Shown: one piece after another, positions 36,901 through 50,200 of the stretch
Position numbering within the stretch: position 1 is the stretch's first letter
How the letters are laid out: every line of letters starts with the position of its first letter
Program-made: the position numbers and the translations under genes
NCBI GenBank assembly: GCA_964057225.1
Contig: OZ059895.1
Location: forward strand, 2,604,001-2,668,000
DNA length: 64,000 nucleotides
Origin: Auanema rhodensis
Taxonomy: Eukaryota > Nematoda > Chromadorea > Rhabditida > Rhabditidae
Reading direction: 5' to 3'
The notes under the pieces: generated by a model
What the model was told of the DNA's origin: nothing
Databases searched by the model: none
Seen by the model: only the letters and a program-made list of their open reading frames with translations

Positions 36901-39900
36901 ATCGTCTTTGCCTTGAAAAATGGAATCTAAAAACATCTACTTTTTGCTAAATTATTTTGAAATTTTTCGAAAAAATTTTTGTCAAAATGTTTTTGGAAGC
37001 AATGTTGAGTGTACATGGAAACTCAACATACACTTATGCATCATTTTTCGAACAATCATAACTAATTCTTGTATTAAGCGTTTCTCAATGTAGTATAGTG
37101 CATTCGATGCGGATTTTTAAGCTGGGTCGATCTGTGTTATCAGATTTGCGCTAGCTTAAAAATGCACCGAGATATCAACTGATATAAGTTCACACTTATA
37201 TCCTCGATTTTCACCCTGAAGAATTAATTTTTTCGTTGAATAACATTGTCCATCGTCTTCGCCTTGAAAAAAAGAATCTAAAAACATCTACTTTTTGCTA
37301 AATTATTTTGAAATTTTTCGAAAAAATTTTTGTCAAAATGTTTTTGGAAGCAATGTTGAGTGTACATGGAAACTCAACATACACTAATGCATCATTTTTC
37401 AAACGATCATAACTAATTTTTGTATTAAGCGTTTCTCAATGTAGTATAGTGCATTCGATGCGGATTTTTAAGCTGCGTCGATTTGTGTTATCAGATTTGC
37501 GCTAGCTTAAAAATGCACCGAGATATCAACTGATATAAGTTCACACTTATATCCTCGATTTTCACCCTGAAGAATTAATTTTTTCGTTGAATAACATTGT
37601 CCATCGTCTTTGCCTTGAAAAAAGGAATCTAAAAACATCTACTTTTTGCTAAATTATTTTGAAATTTTTCGAAAAAATTTTTGTCAAAATGTTTTTGGAA
37701 GCAATGTTGAGTGTACATGGAAACTCAACATACACTAATGCATCATTTTTCAAACGATCATAACTAATTTTTGTATTAAGCGTTTCTCAATGTAGTATAG
37801 TGCATTCGATGCGGATTTTTAAGCTGCGTCGATTTGTGTTATCAGATTTGCGCTAGCTTAAAAATGCACCGAGATATCAACTGATATAAGTTCACACTTA
37901 TATCCTCGATTTTCACCCTGAAGAATTAATTTTTTCGTTGAATAACATTGTCCATCGTCTTCGCCTTGAAAAAAGAAATCTAAAAACATCTACTTTTTGC
38001 TAAATTATTTTGAAATTTTTCGAAAAAATTTTTTTTAAATGTTTTTGGAAGCAATGTTGAGTGTACATGGAAACTCAACATACACTAATGCATCATTTTT
38101 CAAACGATCATAACTAATTTTTGTATTAAGCGTTTCTCAATGTAGTATAGTGCATTCGATGCGGATTTTTAAGCTGCGTCGATTTGTGTTATCAGATTTG
38201 CGCTAGCTTGAAAATGCACCGAGATATCAACTGATATAAGTTCACACTTATATCCTCGATTTTCACCCTGAAGAATTAATTTTTTCGTTGAATAACATTG
38301 TCCATCGTCTTTGCCTTGAAAAAAGGAATCTAAAAACATTTACTTTTTGCTAAATTATTTTGAAATTTTTCGAAAAAATTTTTGTCAAAATGTTTTTGGA
38401 AGCAATGTTGAGTGTACATGGAAACTCAACATACACTTATGCATCATTTTTCGAACAATCATAACTAATTTTTGTATTAAGCGTTTCTCAATGTAGTATA
38501 GTGCATTCGATGCGGATTTTTAAGCTGGGTCGATCTGTGTTATCAGATTTGCGCTAGCTTAAAAATGCACCGAGATATCAACTGATATAAGTTCACACTT
38601 ATATCCTCGATTTTCACCCTGAAGAATTAATTTTTTCGTTGAATAACATTGTCCATCGTCTTCGCCTTGAAAAAAAGAATCTAAAAACATCTACTTTTTG
38701 CTAAATTATTTTGAAATTTTTCGAAAAAATTTTTGTCAAAATGTTTTTGGAAGCAATGTTGAGTGTACATGGAAACTCAACATACACTAATGCATCATTT
38801 TTCAAACGATCATAACTAATTTTTGTATTAAGCGTTTCTCAATGTAGTATAGTGCATTCGATGCGGATTTTTAAGCTGCGTCGATTTGTGTTATCAGATT
38901 TGCGCTAGCTTAAAAATGCACCGAGATATCAACTGATATAAGTTCACACTTATATCCTCGATTTTCACCCTGAAGAATTACTTTTTTCGTTGAATAACAT
39001 TGTCCATCGTCTTTGCCTTGAAAAAAGGAATCTAAAAACATCTACTTTTTGCTAAATTATTTTGAAATTTTTCGAAAAAATTTTTGTCAAAATGTTTTTG
39101 GAAGCAATGTTGAGTGTACATGGAAACTCAACATACACTTATGCATCATTTTTCAAACAATCATAACTAATTTTTGCATTAAGCGTTTCTCAATGTAGTA
39201 TAGTGCATTCGATGCGGATTTTTAAGCTGGGTCGATCTGTGTTATCAGATTTGCGCTAGCTTAAAAATGCACCGAGATATCAACTGATATAAGTTCACAC
39301 TTATATCCTCGATTTTCACCCTGAAGAATTAATTTTTTCGTTGAATAACATTGTCCATCGTCTTCGCCTTGAAAAAAGGAATCTAAAAACATCTACTTTT
39401 TGCTAAATTATTTAGAAATTTTTCGAAAAAATTTTTGTCAAAATGTTTTTGGAAGCAATGTTGAGTGTACATGGAAACTCAACATACACTAATGCATCAT
39501 TTTTCAAACGATCATAACTAATTTTTGTATTGAGTGTTTCTCAATGTAGTATAGTGCATTCGATGCGGATTTTTAAGCTGGGTCGATCTGTGTTATCAGA
39601 TTTGCGCTAGCTTAAAAATGCACCGAGATATCAACTGTTATAAGTTCACACTTATATCCTCGATTTTCACCCTGAAGAATTAATTTTTTCGTTGAATAAC
39701 ATTGTCCATCGTTTTCGCCTTGAAAAAAAGAATCTAAAAACATCTACTTTTTGCTAAATTATTTTGAAATTTTTCGAAAAAATTTTTGTCAAAATGTTTT
39801 TGGAAGCAATGTTGAGTGTACATGGAAACTCAACATACACTTATGCATCATTTTTCGAACAATCATAACTAATTTTTGTATTAAGCGTTTCTCAATGTAG

Positions 39901-40173
39901 TATAGTGCATTCGATGCGGATTTTTAAGCTGGGTCGATCTGTGTTATCAGATTTGCGCTAGCTTAAAAATGCACCGAGATATCAACTGATATAAGTTCAC
40001 ACTTATATCCTCGATTTTCACCCTGAAGAATTAATTTTTTCGTTGAATAACATTGTCCAACGTCTTCGCCTTGAAAAAAGGAATCTAAAAACATCTACTT
40101 TTTGCTAAATTATTTTGAAATTTTTCGAAAACATTTTTGTCAAAATGTTTTTGGAAGCAATGTTGAGTGTACA
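33952..40173 (+). repeat. 6222-bp tandem segmental duplication, copy 2 (ends approximate)
   Basis: Repeats 27730-33951. Its end is in the monomer at 40016, where ccaacgtc and gaaaacatt are followed by the original 3' part (aaacaatc, gcatccg, ttttttagc) instead of the B-type part seen in the chimeric monomer at 33794. That comparison identifies 33794 as the duplication junction. Confidence 0.92.
35900..36155 (+). repeat. Truncated 256-bp monomer, copy 2
   Basis: The same junction as at 29742 is found at 35964, 6222 bp away. The break is identical to the base, so it was copied by the duplication rather than formed again. Confidence 0.95.
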
Positions 40174-41068
40174 TGGAAACTCAACATACACTAATGCATC
40201 ATTTTTCAAACAATCATAACTAATTTTTGTATTAAGCGTTTCTCAATGTAGTATAGTGCATCCGATGCGGATTTTTTAGCTGCGTCGATCTGTGTTATCA
40301 GATTTGCGCTAGCTTAAAAATGCACCGAGATATCAACTGATATAAGTTCACACTTATATCCTCGATTTTCACCCTGAAGAATTAATTTTTTCGTTGAATA
40401 ACATTGTCCATCGTTTTCGCCTTGAAAAAAAGAATCTAAAAACATCTACTTTTTGCTAAATTATTTTGAAATTTTTCGAAAAAATTTTTGTCAAAATGTT
40501 TTTGGAAGCAATGTTGAGTGTACATGGAAACTCAACATACACTTATGCATCATTTTTCGAACAATCATAACTAATTTTTGTATTAAGCGTTTCTCAATGT
40601 AGTATAGTGCATTCGATGCGGATTTTTAAGCTGGGTCGATCTGTGTTATCAGATTTGCGCTAGCTTAAAAATGCACCGAGATATCAACTGATATAAGTTC
40701 ACACTTATATCCTCGATTTTCACCCTGAAGAATTAATTTTTTCGTTGAATAACATTGTCCAACGTCTTCGCCTTGAAAAAAGGAATCTAAAAACATCTAC
40801 TTTTTGCTAAATTATTTTGAAATTTTTCGAAAACATTTTTGTCAAAATGTTTTTGGAAGCAATGTTGAGTGTACATGGAAACTCAACATACACTAATGCA
40901 TCATTTTTCAAACAATCATAACTAATTTTTGTATTAAGCGTTTCTCAATGTAGTATAGTGCATCCGATGCGGATTTTTTAGCTGCGTCGATCTCTGTTAT
41001 CAGATTTGCGCTAGCTTAAAAATGCACCGAGATATCAACTGATATAAGTTCACACTTATATCCTCGAT
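39665..41068 (+). repeat. Dimer repeat (S then R-like), two copies
   Basis: Monomers 39665 and 40367 share cgttttcgcc, aaagaatc and gaacaatc. Monomers 40016 and 40718 share ccaacgtc, gaaaacatt, aaacaatc, gcatccg and ttttttagc. The period is 702 bp (ccaacgtc at 40058 and 40760). The whole arrangement is repeated at 45535-46938 by the 5870-bp duplication. Confidence 0.85.
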
Positions 41069-41267
41069 TTTCACCCTGAAGAATAAATTTTTTCGTTGAA
41101 TAACATTGTCCATCGTTTTCGCCTCGAAAAAAAGAATCTAAAAAATCTACTTTTTGCTAAATTATTTTGAAATTTTTCGAAAAAATTTTTGTCAAAATGT
41201 TTTTGGAAGCAATGTTGAGTGTACATGGAAACTCAACATCCACTTATGCATCATTTTTCAAACGATC

Positions 41268-44200
41268 ATAACTAATTTTTGTATTAAGCGTTTCACAATG
41301 TAGTATAGTGCATTCGATGCGGATTTTTACGCTGGGTCGATCTGTGTTATCAGATTTGCGCTAGCTTAAAAATGCACCGAGATATCAACTGATATAAGTT
41401 CACACTTATATCCTCGATTTTCACCCTGAAGAATTAATTTTTTCGTTGAATAACATTGTCCATCGTCTTTGCCTTGAAAAAAGGAATCTAAAAACATCTA
41501 CTTTTTGCTAAATTATTTTGAAATTTTTCGAAAAAATTTTTGTCAAAATGTTTTTGGAAGCAATGTTGAGTGTACATGGAAACTCAACATACACTTATGC
41601 ATCATTTTTCAAACAATCATAACTAATTTTTGTATTAAGCGTTTCTCAATGTAGTATAGTGCATTCGATGCGGATTTTTAAGCTGCGTCGATCTGTGTTA
41701 TCAAATTTGCGCTAGCTTAAAAATGCACCGAGATATCAACTGATATAAGTTCACACTTATATCCTCGATTTTCACCCTGAAGAATTAATTTTTTCGTTGA
41801 ATAACATTGTCCATCGTCTTCGCCTTGAAAAAAGGAATCTAAACATACACTAATGCATCATTTTTCAAACGATCATAACTAATTTTTGTATTGAGCGTTT
41901 CTCAATGTAGTATAGTGCATTCGATGCGGATTTTTAAGCTGCGTCGATTTGTGTTATCAGATTTGCGCTAGCTTAAAAATGCACCGAGATATCAACTGAT
42001 ATAAGTTCACACTTATATCCTCGATTTTCACCCTGAAGAATTAATTTTTTTGTTGAATAACATTGTCCATCGTCTTCGCCCTGAAAAAAGGAATCTAAAA
42101 ACATCTACTTTTTGCTAAATTATTTTGAAATTTTTCGAAAAAATTTTTGTCAAAATGTTTTTGGAAGCAATGTTGAGTGTACATGGAAACTCAACATACA
42201 CTAATGCATCATTTTTCAAACGATCATAACTAATTTTTGTATTAAGCGTTTCTCAATGTAGTATAGTGCATTCGATGCGGATTTTTAAGCTGCGTCGATT
42301 TGTGTTATCAGATTTGCGCTAGCTTAAAAATGCACCGAGATATCAACTGATATAAGTTCACACTTATATCCTCGATTTTCACCCTGAAGAATTAATTTTT
42401 TCGTTGAATAACATTGTCCATCGTCTTCGCCTTGAAAAAAAGAATCTAAAAACATCTACTTTTTGCTAAATTATTTTGAAATTTTTCGAAAAAATTTTTG
42501 TCAAAATGTTTTTGGAAGCAATGTTGAGTGTACATGGAAACTCAACATACACTAATGCATCATTTTTCAAACGATCATAACTAATTTTTGTATTAAGCGT
42601 TTCTCAATGTTGTATAGTGCATTCGATGCGGATTTTTAAGCTGCGTCGATTTGTGTTATCAGATTTGCGCTAGCTTGAAAATGCACCGAGATATCAACTG
42701 ATATAACTTCACACTTATATCCTCGATTTTCACCATGAAGAATTAATTTTTTCGTTGAATAACATTGTCCATCGTCTTTGCCTTGAAAAATGGAATCTAA
42801 AAACATCTACTTTTTGCTAAATTATTTTGAAATTTTTCGAAAAAATTTTTGTCAAAATGTTTTTGGAAGCAATGTTGAGTGTACATGGAAACTCAACATA
42901 CACTTATGCATCATTTTTCGAACAATCATAACTAATTTTTGTATTAAGCGTTTCTCAATGTAGTATAGTGCATTCGATGCGGATTTTTAAGCTGGGTCGA
43001 TCTGTGTTATCAGATTTGCGCTAGCTTAAAAATGCACCGAGATATCAACTGATATAAGTTCACACTTATATCCTCGATTTTCACCCTGAAGAATTAATTT
43101 TTTCGTTGAATAACATTGTCCATCGTCTTCGCCTTGAAAAAAAGAATCTAAAAACATCTACTTTTTGCTAAATTATTTTGAAATTTTTCGAAAAAATTTT
43201 TGTCAAAATGTTTTTGGAAGCAATGTTGAGTGTACATGGAAACTCAACATACACTAATGCATCATTTTTCAAACGATCATAACTAATTTTTGTATTAAGC
43301 GTTTCTCAATGTAGTATAGTGCATTCGATGCGGATTTTTAAGCTGCGTCGATTTGTGTTATCAGATTTGCGCTAGCTTAAAAATGCACCGAGATATCAAC
43401 TGATATAAGTTCACACTTATATCCTCGATTTTCACCCTGAAGAATTAATTTTTTCGTTGAATAACATTGTCCATCGTCTTTGCCTTGAAAAAAGGAATCT
43501 AAAAACATCTACTTTTTGCTAAATTATTTTGAAATTTTTCGAAAAAATTTTTGTCAAAATGTTTTTGGAAGCAATGTTGAGTGTACATGGAAACTCAACA
43601 TACACTAATGCATCATTTTTCAAACGATCATAACTAATTTTTGTATTAAGCGTTTCTCAATGTAGTATAGTGCATTCGATGCGGATTTTTAAGCTGCGTC
43701 GATTTGTGTTATCAGATTTGCGCTAGCTTAAAAATGCACCGAGATATCAACTGATATAAGTTCACACTTATATCCTCGATTTTCACCCTGAAGAATTAAT
43801 TTTTTCGTTGAATAACATTGTCCATCGTCTTCGCCTTGAAAAAAGAAATCTAAAAACATCTACTTTTTGCTAAATTATTTTGAAATTTTTCGAAAAAATT
43901 TTTTTTAAATGTTTTTGGAAGCAATGTTGAGTGTACATGGAAACTCAACATACACTAATGCATCATTTTTCAAACGATCATAACTAATTTTTGTATTAAG
44001 CGTTTCTCAATGTAGTATAGTGCATTCGATGCGGATTTTTAAGCTGCGTCGATTTGTGTTATCAGATTTGCGCTAGCTTGAAAATGCACCGAGATATCAA
44101 CTGATATAAGTTCACACTTATATCCTCGATTTTCACCCTGAAGAATTAATTTTTTCGTTGAATAACATTGTCCATCGTCTTTGCCTTGAAAAAAGGAATC

Positions 44201-47137
44201 TAAAAACATTTACTTTTTGCTAAATTATTTTGAAATTTTTCGAAAAAATTTTTGTCAAAATGTTTTTGGAAGCAATGTTGAGTGTACATGGAAACTCAAC
44301 ATACACTTATGCATCATTTTTCGAACAATCATAACTAATTTTTGTATTAAGCGTTTCTCAATGTAGTATAGTGCATTCGATGCGGATTTTTAAGCTGGGT
44401 CGATCTGTGTTATCAGATTTGCGCTAGCTTAAAAATGCACCGAGATATCAACTGATATAAGTTCACACTTATATCCTCGATTTTCACCCTGAAGAATTAA
44501 TTTTTTCGTTGAATAACATTGTCCATCGTCTTCGCCTTGAAAAAAAGAATCTAAAAACATCTACTTTTTGCTAAATTATTTTGAAATTTTTCGAAAAAAT
44601 TTTTGTCAAAATGTTTTTGGAAGCAATGTTGAGTGTACATGGAAACTCAACATACACTAATGCATCATTTTTCAAACGATCATAACTAATTTTTGTATTA
44701 AGCGTTTCTCAATGTAGTATAGTGCATTCGATGCGGATTTTTAAGCTGCGTCGATTTGTGTTATCAGATTTGCGCTAGCTTAAAAATGCACCGAGATATC
44801 AACTGATATAAGTTCACACTTATATCCTCGATTTTCACCCTGAAGAATTACTTTTTTCGTTGAATAACATTGTCCATCGTCTTTGCCTTGAAAAAAGGAA
44901 TCTAAAAACATCTACTTTTTGCTAAATTATTTTGAAATTTTTCGAAAAAATTTTTGTCAAAATGTTTTTGGAAGCAATGTTGAGTGTACATGGAAACTCA
45001 ACATACACTTATGCATCATTTTTCAAACAATCATAACTAATTTTTGCATTAAGCGTTTCTCAATGTAGTATAGTGCATTCGATGCGGATTTTTAAGCTGG
45101 GTCGATCTGTGTTATCAGATTTGCGCTAGCTTAAAAATGCACCGAGATATCAACTGATATAAGTTCACACTTATATCCTCGATTTTCACCCTGAAGAATT
45201 AATTTTTTCGTTGAATAACATTGTCCATCGTCTTCGCCTTGAAAAAAGGAATCTAAAAACATCTACTCTTTGCTAAATTATTTAGAAATTTTTCGAAAAA
45301 ATTTTTGTCAAAATGTTTTTGGAAGCAATGTTGAGTGTACATGGAAACTCAACATACACTAATGCATCATTTTTCAAACGATCATAACTAATTTTTGTAT
45401 TGAGTGTTTCTCAATGTAGTATAGTGCATTCGATGCGGATTTTTAAGCTGGGTCGATCTGTGTTATCAGATTTGCGCTAGCTTAAAAATGCACCGAGATA
45501 TCAACTGTTATAAGTTCACACTTATATCCTCGATTTTCACCCTGAAGAATTAATTTTTTCGTTGAATAACATTGTCCATCGTTTTCGCCTTGAAAAAAAG
45601 AATCTAAAAACATCTACTTTTTGCTAAATTATTTTGAAATTTTTCGAAAAAATTTTTGTCAAAATGTTTTTGGAAGCAATGTTGAGTGTACATGGAAACT
45701 CAACATACACTTATGCATCATTTTTCGAACAATCATAACTAATTTTTGTATTAAGCGTTTCTCAATGTAGTATAGTGCATTCGATGCGGATTTTTAAGCT
45801 GGGTCGATCTGTGTTATCAGATTTGCGCTAGCTTAAAAATGCACCGAGATATCAACTGATATAAGTTCACACTTATATCCTCGATTTTCACCCTGAAGAA
45901 TTAATTTTTTCGTTGAATAACATTGTCCAACGTCTTCGCCTTGAAAAAAGGAATCTAAAAACATCTACTTTTTGCTAAATTATTTTGAAATTTTTCGAAA
46001 ACATTTTTGTCAAAATGTTTTTGGAAGCAATGTTGAGTGTACATGGAAACTCAACATACACTAATGCATCATTTTTCAAACAATCATAACTAATTTTTGT
46101 ATTAAGCGTTTCTCAATGTAGTATAGTGCATCCGATGCGGATTTTTTAGCTGCGTCGATCTGTGTTATCAGATTTGCGCTAGCTTAAAAATGCACCGAGA
46201 TATCAACTGATATAAGTTCACACTTATATCCTCGATTTTCACCCTGAAGAATTAATTTTTTCGTTGAATAACATTGTCCATCGTTTTCGCCTTGAAAAAA
46301 AGAATCTAAAAACATCTACTTTTTGCTAAATTATTTTGAAATTTTTCGAAAAAATTTTTGTCAAAATGTTTTTGGAAGCAATGTTGAGTGTACATGGAAA
46401 CTCAACATACACTTATGCATCATTTTTCGAACAATCATAACTAATTTTTGTATTAAGCGTTTCTCAATGTAGTATAGTGCATTCGATGCGGATTTTTAAG
46501 CTGGGTCGATCTGTGTTATCAGATTTGCGCTAGCTTAAAAATGCACCGAGATATCAACTGATATAAGTTCACACTTATATCCTCGATTTTCACCCTGAAG
46601 AATTAATTTTTTCGTTGAATAACATTGTCCAACGTCTTCGCCTTGAAAAAAGGAATCTAAAAACATCTACTTTTTGCTAAATTATTTTGAAATTTTTCGA
46701 AAACATTTTTGTCAAAATGTTTTTGGAAGCAATGTTGAGTGTACATGGAAACTCAACATACACTAATGCATCATTTTTCAAACAATCATAACTAATTTTT
46801 GTATTAAGCGTTTCTCAATGTAGTATAGTGCATCCGATGCGGATTTTTTAGCTGCGTCGATCTGTGTTATCAGATTTGCGCTAGCTTAAAAATGCACCGA
46901 GATATCAACTGATATAAGTTCACACTTATATCCTCGATTTTCACCCTGAAGAATAAATTTTTTCGTTGAATAACATTGTCCATCGTTTTCGCCTCGAAAA
47001 AAAGAATCTAAAAACATCTACTTTTTGCTAAATTATTTTGAAATTTTTCGAAAAAATTTTTGTCAAAATGTTTTTGGAAGCAATGTTGAGTGTACATGGA
47101 AACTCAACATCCACTTATGCATCATTTTTCAAACGAT
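41268..47137 (+). repeat. 5870-bp tandem segmental duplication, copy 2 (third copy of the shared core)
   Basis: Repeats 35398-41267. Differences seen from copy 1: the rare C at about 37067 is T at 42937; actctttgc near 45267 against actttttgc; tctctg near 40992 is tctgtg here; and a one-base deletion near 41136 is absent here. The core of about 4.7 kb (from tcacaatg to gaaaacatt) thus occurs three times, near 29.2-33.9, 35.4-40.1 and 41.3-46.0 kb. Confidence 0.92.
41770..42025 (+). repeat. Truncated 256-bp monomer, copy 3
   Basis: The same junction is at 41834, 5870 bp after copy 2. It is a convenient tag for counting copies of the large duplication. Confidence 0.95.
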
Positions 47138-47289
47138 CATAACTAATTTTTGTATTAAGCGTTTCTCAATGTAGTATAGTGCATTCGATGCGGATTTTTA
47201 AGCTGCGTCGATCTGTGTTATCAGATTTGCGCTAGCTTAAAAATGCACCGAGATATCAACTGATATAAGTTCACACTTATATCCTCGAT

Positions 47290-50200
47290 TTTCACCCTGA
47301 AGAATTAATTTTTTCGTTGAATAACATTGTCCATCGTCTTCGCCTTGAAAAAAGGAATCTAAAAACATCTACTTTTTGCTAAATTATTTAGAAATTTTTT
47401 GGAAAAATTTTTGTCAAAATGTTTTTGGAAGCAATGTTGAGTGTACATGGAAACTCAACATACACTAATGCATCATTTTTCAAACGATCATAACTAATTT
47501 TTGTATTGAGTGTTTCTCAATGTAGTATAGTGCATTCGATGCGGATTTTTAAGCTGGGTCGATCTGTGTTATCAGATTTGCGCTAGCTTAAAAATGCACC
47601 GAGATATCAACTGATATAAGTTCACACTTATATCCTCGATTTTCACCCTGAAGAATTAATTTTTTCGTTGAATAACATTGTCCATCGTTTTCGCCTTGAA
47701 AAAAAGAATCTAAAAACATCTACTTTTTGCTAAATTATTTTGAAATTTTTCGAAAAAATTTTTGTCAAAATGTTTTTGGAAGCAATGTTGAGTGTACATG
47801 GAAACTCAACATCCACTTATGCATCATTTTTCAAACGATCATAACTAATTTTTGTATTAAGCGTTTCTCAATGTAGTATAGTGCATTCGATGCGGATTTT
47901 TAAGCTGCGTCGATCTGTGTTATCAGATTTGCGCTAGTTTAAAAATGCACCGAGATATCAACTGATATAAGTTCACACTTATATCCTCGATTTTCACCCT
48001 GAAGAATTAATTTTTTCGTTGAATAACATTGTCCATTGTCTTCGCCTTGAAAAAAGGAATCTAAAAACATCTACTTTTTGCTAAATTATTTGGAAATTTT
48101 TCGAAAAAAATTTTGTCAAAATGTTTTTGGAAGCAATGTTGAGTGTACATGGAAACTCAACATACACTAATGCATCATTTTTCAAACGATCATAACTAAT
48201 TTTTGTATTGAGTGTTTCTCAATGTAGTATAGTGCATTCGATGCGGATTTTTAAGCTGGGTCGATCTGTGTTATCAGATTTGCGCTAGCTTAAAAATGCA
48301 CCGAGATATCAACTGATATAAGTTCACACTTATATCCTCGATTTTCACCCTGAAGAATTAATTTTTTCGTTGAATAACATTGTCCATCGTCTTCGCCTTG
48401 AAAAAAGGAATCTAAAAATATCTACTTTTTGCTAAATTATTTAGAAATTTTTCGAAAAAATTTTTGTCAAAATGTTTTTGGAAGCAATGTTGAGTGTACA
48501 TGGAAACTCAACATACACTAATGCATCATTTTTCAAACGATCATAACTAATTTTTGTATTGAGTGTTTCTCAATGTAGTATAGTGCATTCGATGCGGATT
48601 TTTAAGCTGGGTCGATCTGTGTTATCAGATTTGCGCTAGCTTAAAAATGCACCGAGATATCAACTGATATAAGTTCACACTTATATCCTCGATTTTCACC
48701 CTGAAGAATTAATTTTTTCGTTGAATAACATTGTCCATCGTTTTCGCCTTGAAAAAAAGAATCTAAAAACATCTACTTTTTGCTAAATTATTTTGAAATT
48801 TTTCGAAAAAATTTTTGTCAAAATGTTTTTGGAAGCAATGTTGAGTGTACATGGAAACTCAACATCCACTTATGCATCATTTTTCAAACGATCATAACTA
48901 ATTTTTGTATTAAGCGTTTCTCAATGTAGTATAGTGCATTCGATGCGGATTTTTAAGCTGCGTCGATCTGTGTTATCAGATTTGCGCTAGCTTAAAAATG
49001 CACCGAGATATCAACTGATATAAGTTCACACTTATATCCTCGATTTTCACCCTGAAGAATTAATTTTTTCGTTGAATAACATTGTCCATTGTCTTCGCCT
49101 TGAAAAAAGGAGTCTAAAAACATCTACTTTTTGCTAAATTATTTAGAAATTTTTCGAAAAAATTTTTGTCAAAATGTTTTTGGAAGCAATGTTGAGTGTA
49201 CATGGAAACTCAACATACACTAATGCATCATTTTTCAAACGATCATAACTAATTTTTGTATTGAGTGTTTCTCAATGTAGTATAGTGCATTCGATGCGGA
49301 TTTTTAAGCTGGGTCGATCTGTGTTATCAGATTTGCGCTAGCTTAAAAATGCACCGAGATATCAACTGATATAAGTTCACACTTATATCCTCGATTTTCA
49401 CCCTGAAGAATTAATTTTTTCGTTGAATAACATTGTCCATCGTTTTCGCCTTGAAAAAAAGAATCTAAAAACATCTACTTTTTGCTAAATTATTTTGAAA
49501 TTTTTCGAAAAAATTTTTGTCAAAATGTTTTTGGAAGCAATGTTGAGTGTACATGGAAACTCAACATACACTAATGCATCATTTTTCAAACGATCATAAC
49601 TAATTTTTGTATTGAGTGTTTCTCAATGTAGTATAGTGCATTCGATGCGGATTTTTAAGCTGGGTCGATCTGTGTTATCAGATTTGCGCTAGCTTAAAAA
49701 TGCACCGAGATATCAACTGATATAAGTTCACACTTATATCCTCGATTTTCACCCTGAAGAATTAATTTTTTCGTTGAATAACATTGTCCATCGTTTTCGC
49801 CTTGAAAAAAAGAATCTAAAAACATCTACTTTTTGCTAAATTATTTTGAAATTTTTCGAAAAAATTTTTGTCAAAATGTTTTTGGAAGCAATGTTGAGTG
49901 TACATGGAAACTCAACATACACTTATGCATCATTTTTCGAACAATCATAACTAATTTTTGTATTAAGCGTTTCTCAATGTAGTATAGTGCATTCGATGCG
50001 GATTTTTAAGCTGGGTCGATCTGTGTTATCAGATTTGCGCTAGCTTAAAAATGCACCGAGATATCAACTGATATAAGTTCACACTTATATCCTCGATTTT
50101 CACCCTGAAGAATTAATTTTTTCGTTGAATAACATTGTCCATCGTCTTCGCCTTGAAAAAAAGAATCTAAAAACATCTACTTTTTGCTAAATTATTTTGA

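Larger units (their letters stand above)
35398..41267 (+). repeat. 5870-bp tandem segmental duplication, copy 1 (ends approximate)
   Basis: Overlaps the second copy of the 6222-bp unit and extends past it. Paired marks 5870 bp apart: tcacaatg 35423/41293, the 95-bp deletion 35964/41834, ccaacgtc 40058/45928 and 40760/46630. The junction lies between 41241 (catccac) and 41294 (tcacaatg), inside the monomer at 41069. That monomer is a chimera of the types at 46939 (5') and 35198 (3'). Confidence 0.92.

Noticed and set aside
41083-41096. AATAAA polyadenylation signal (also near 46953)
   Set aside because: It comes from a single substitution in gaattaat, in two duplicated monomers only. There is no transcript evidence, and chance occurrence in A/T-rich repeats is expected.
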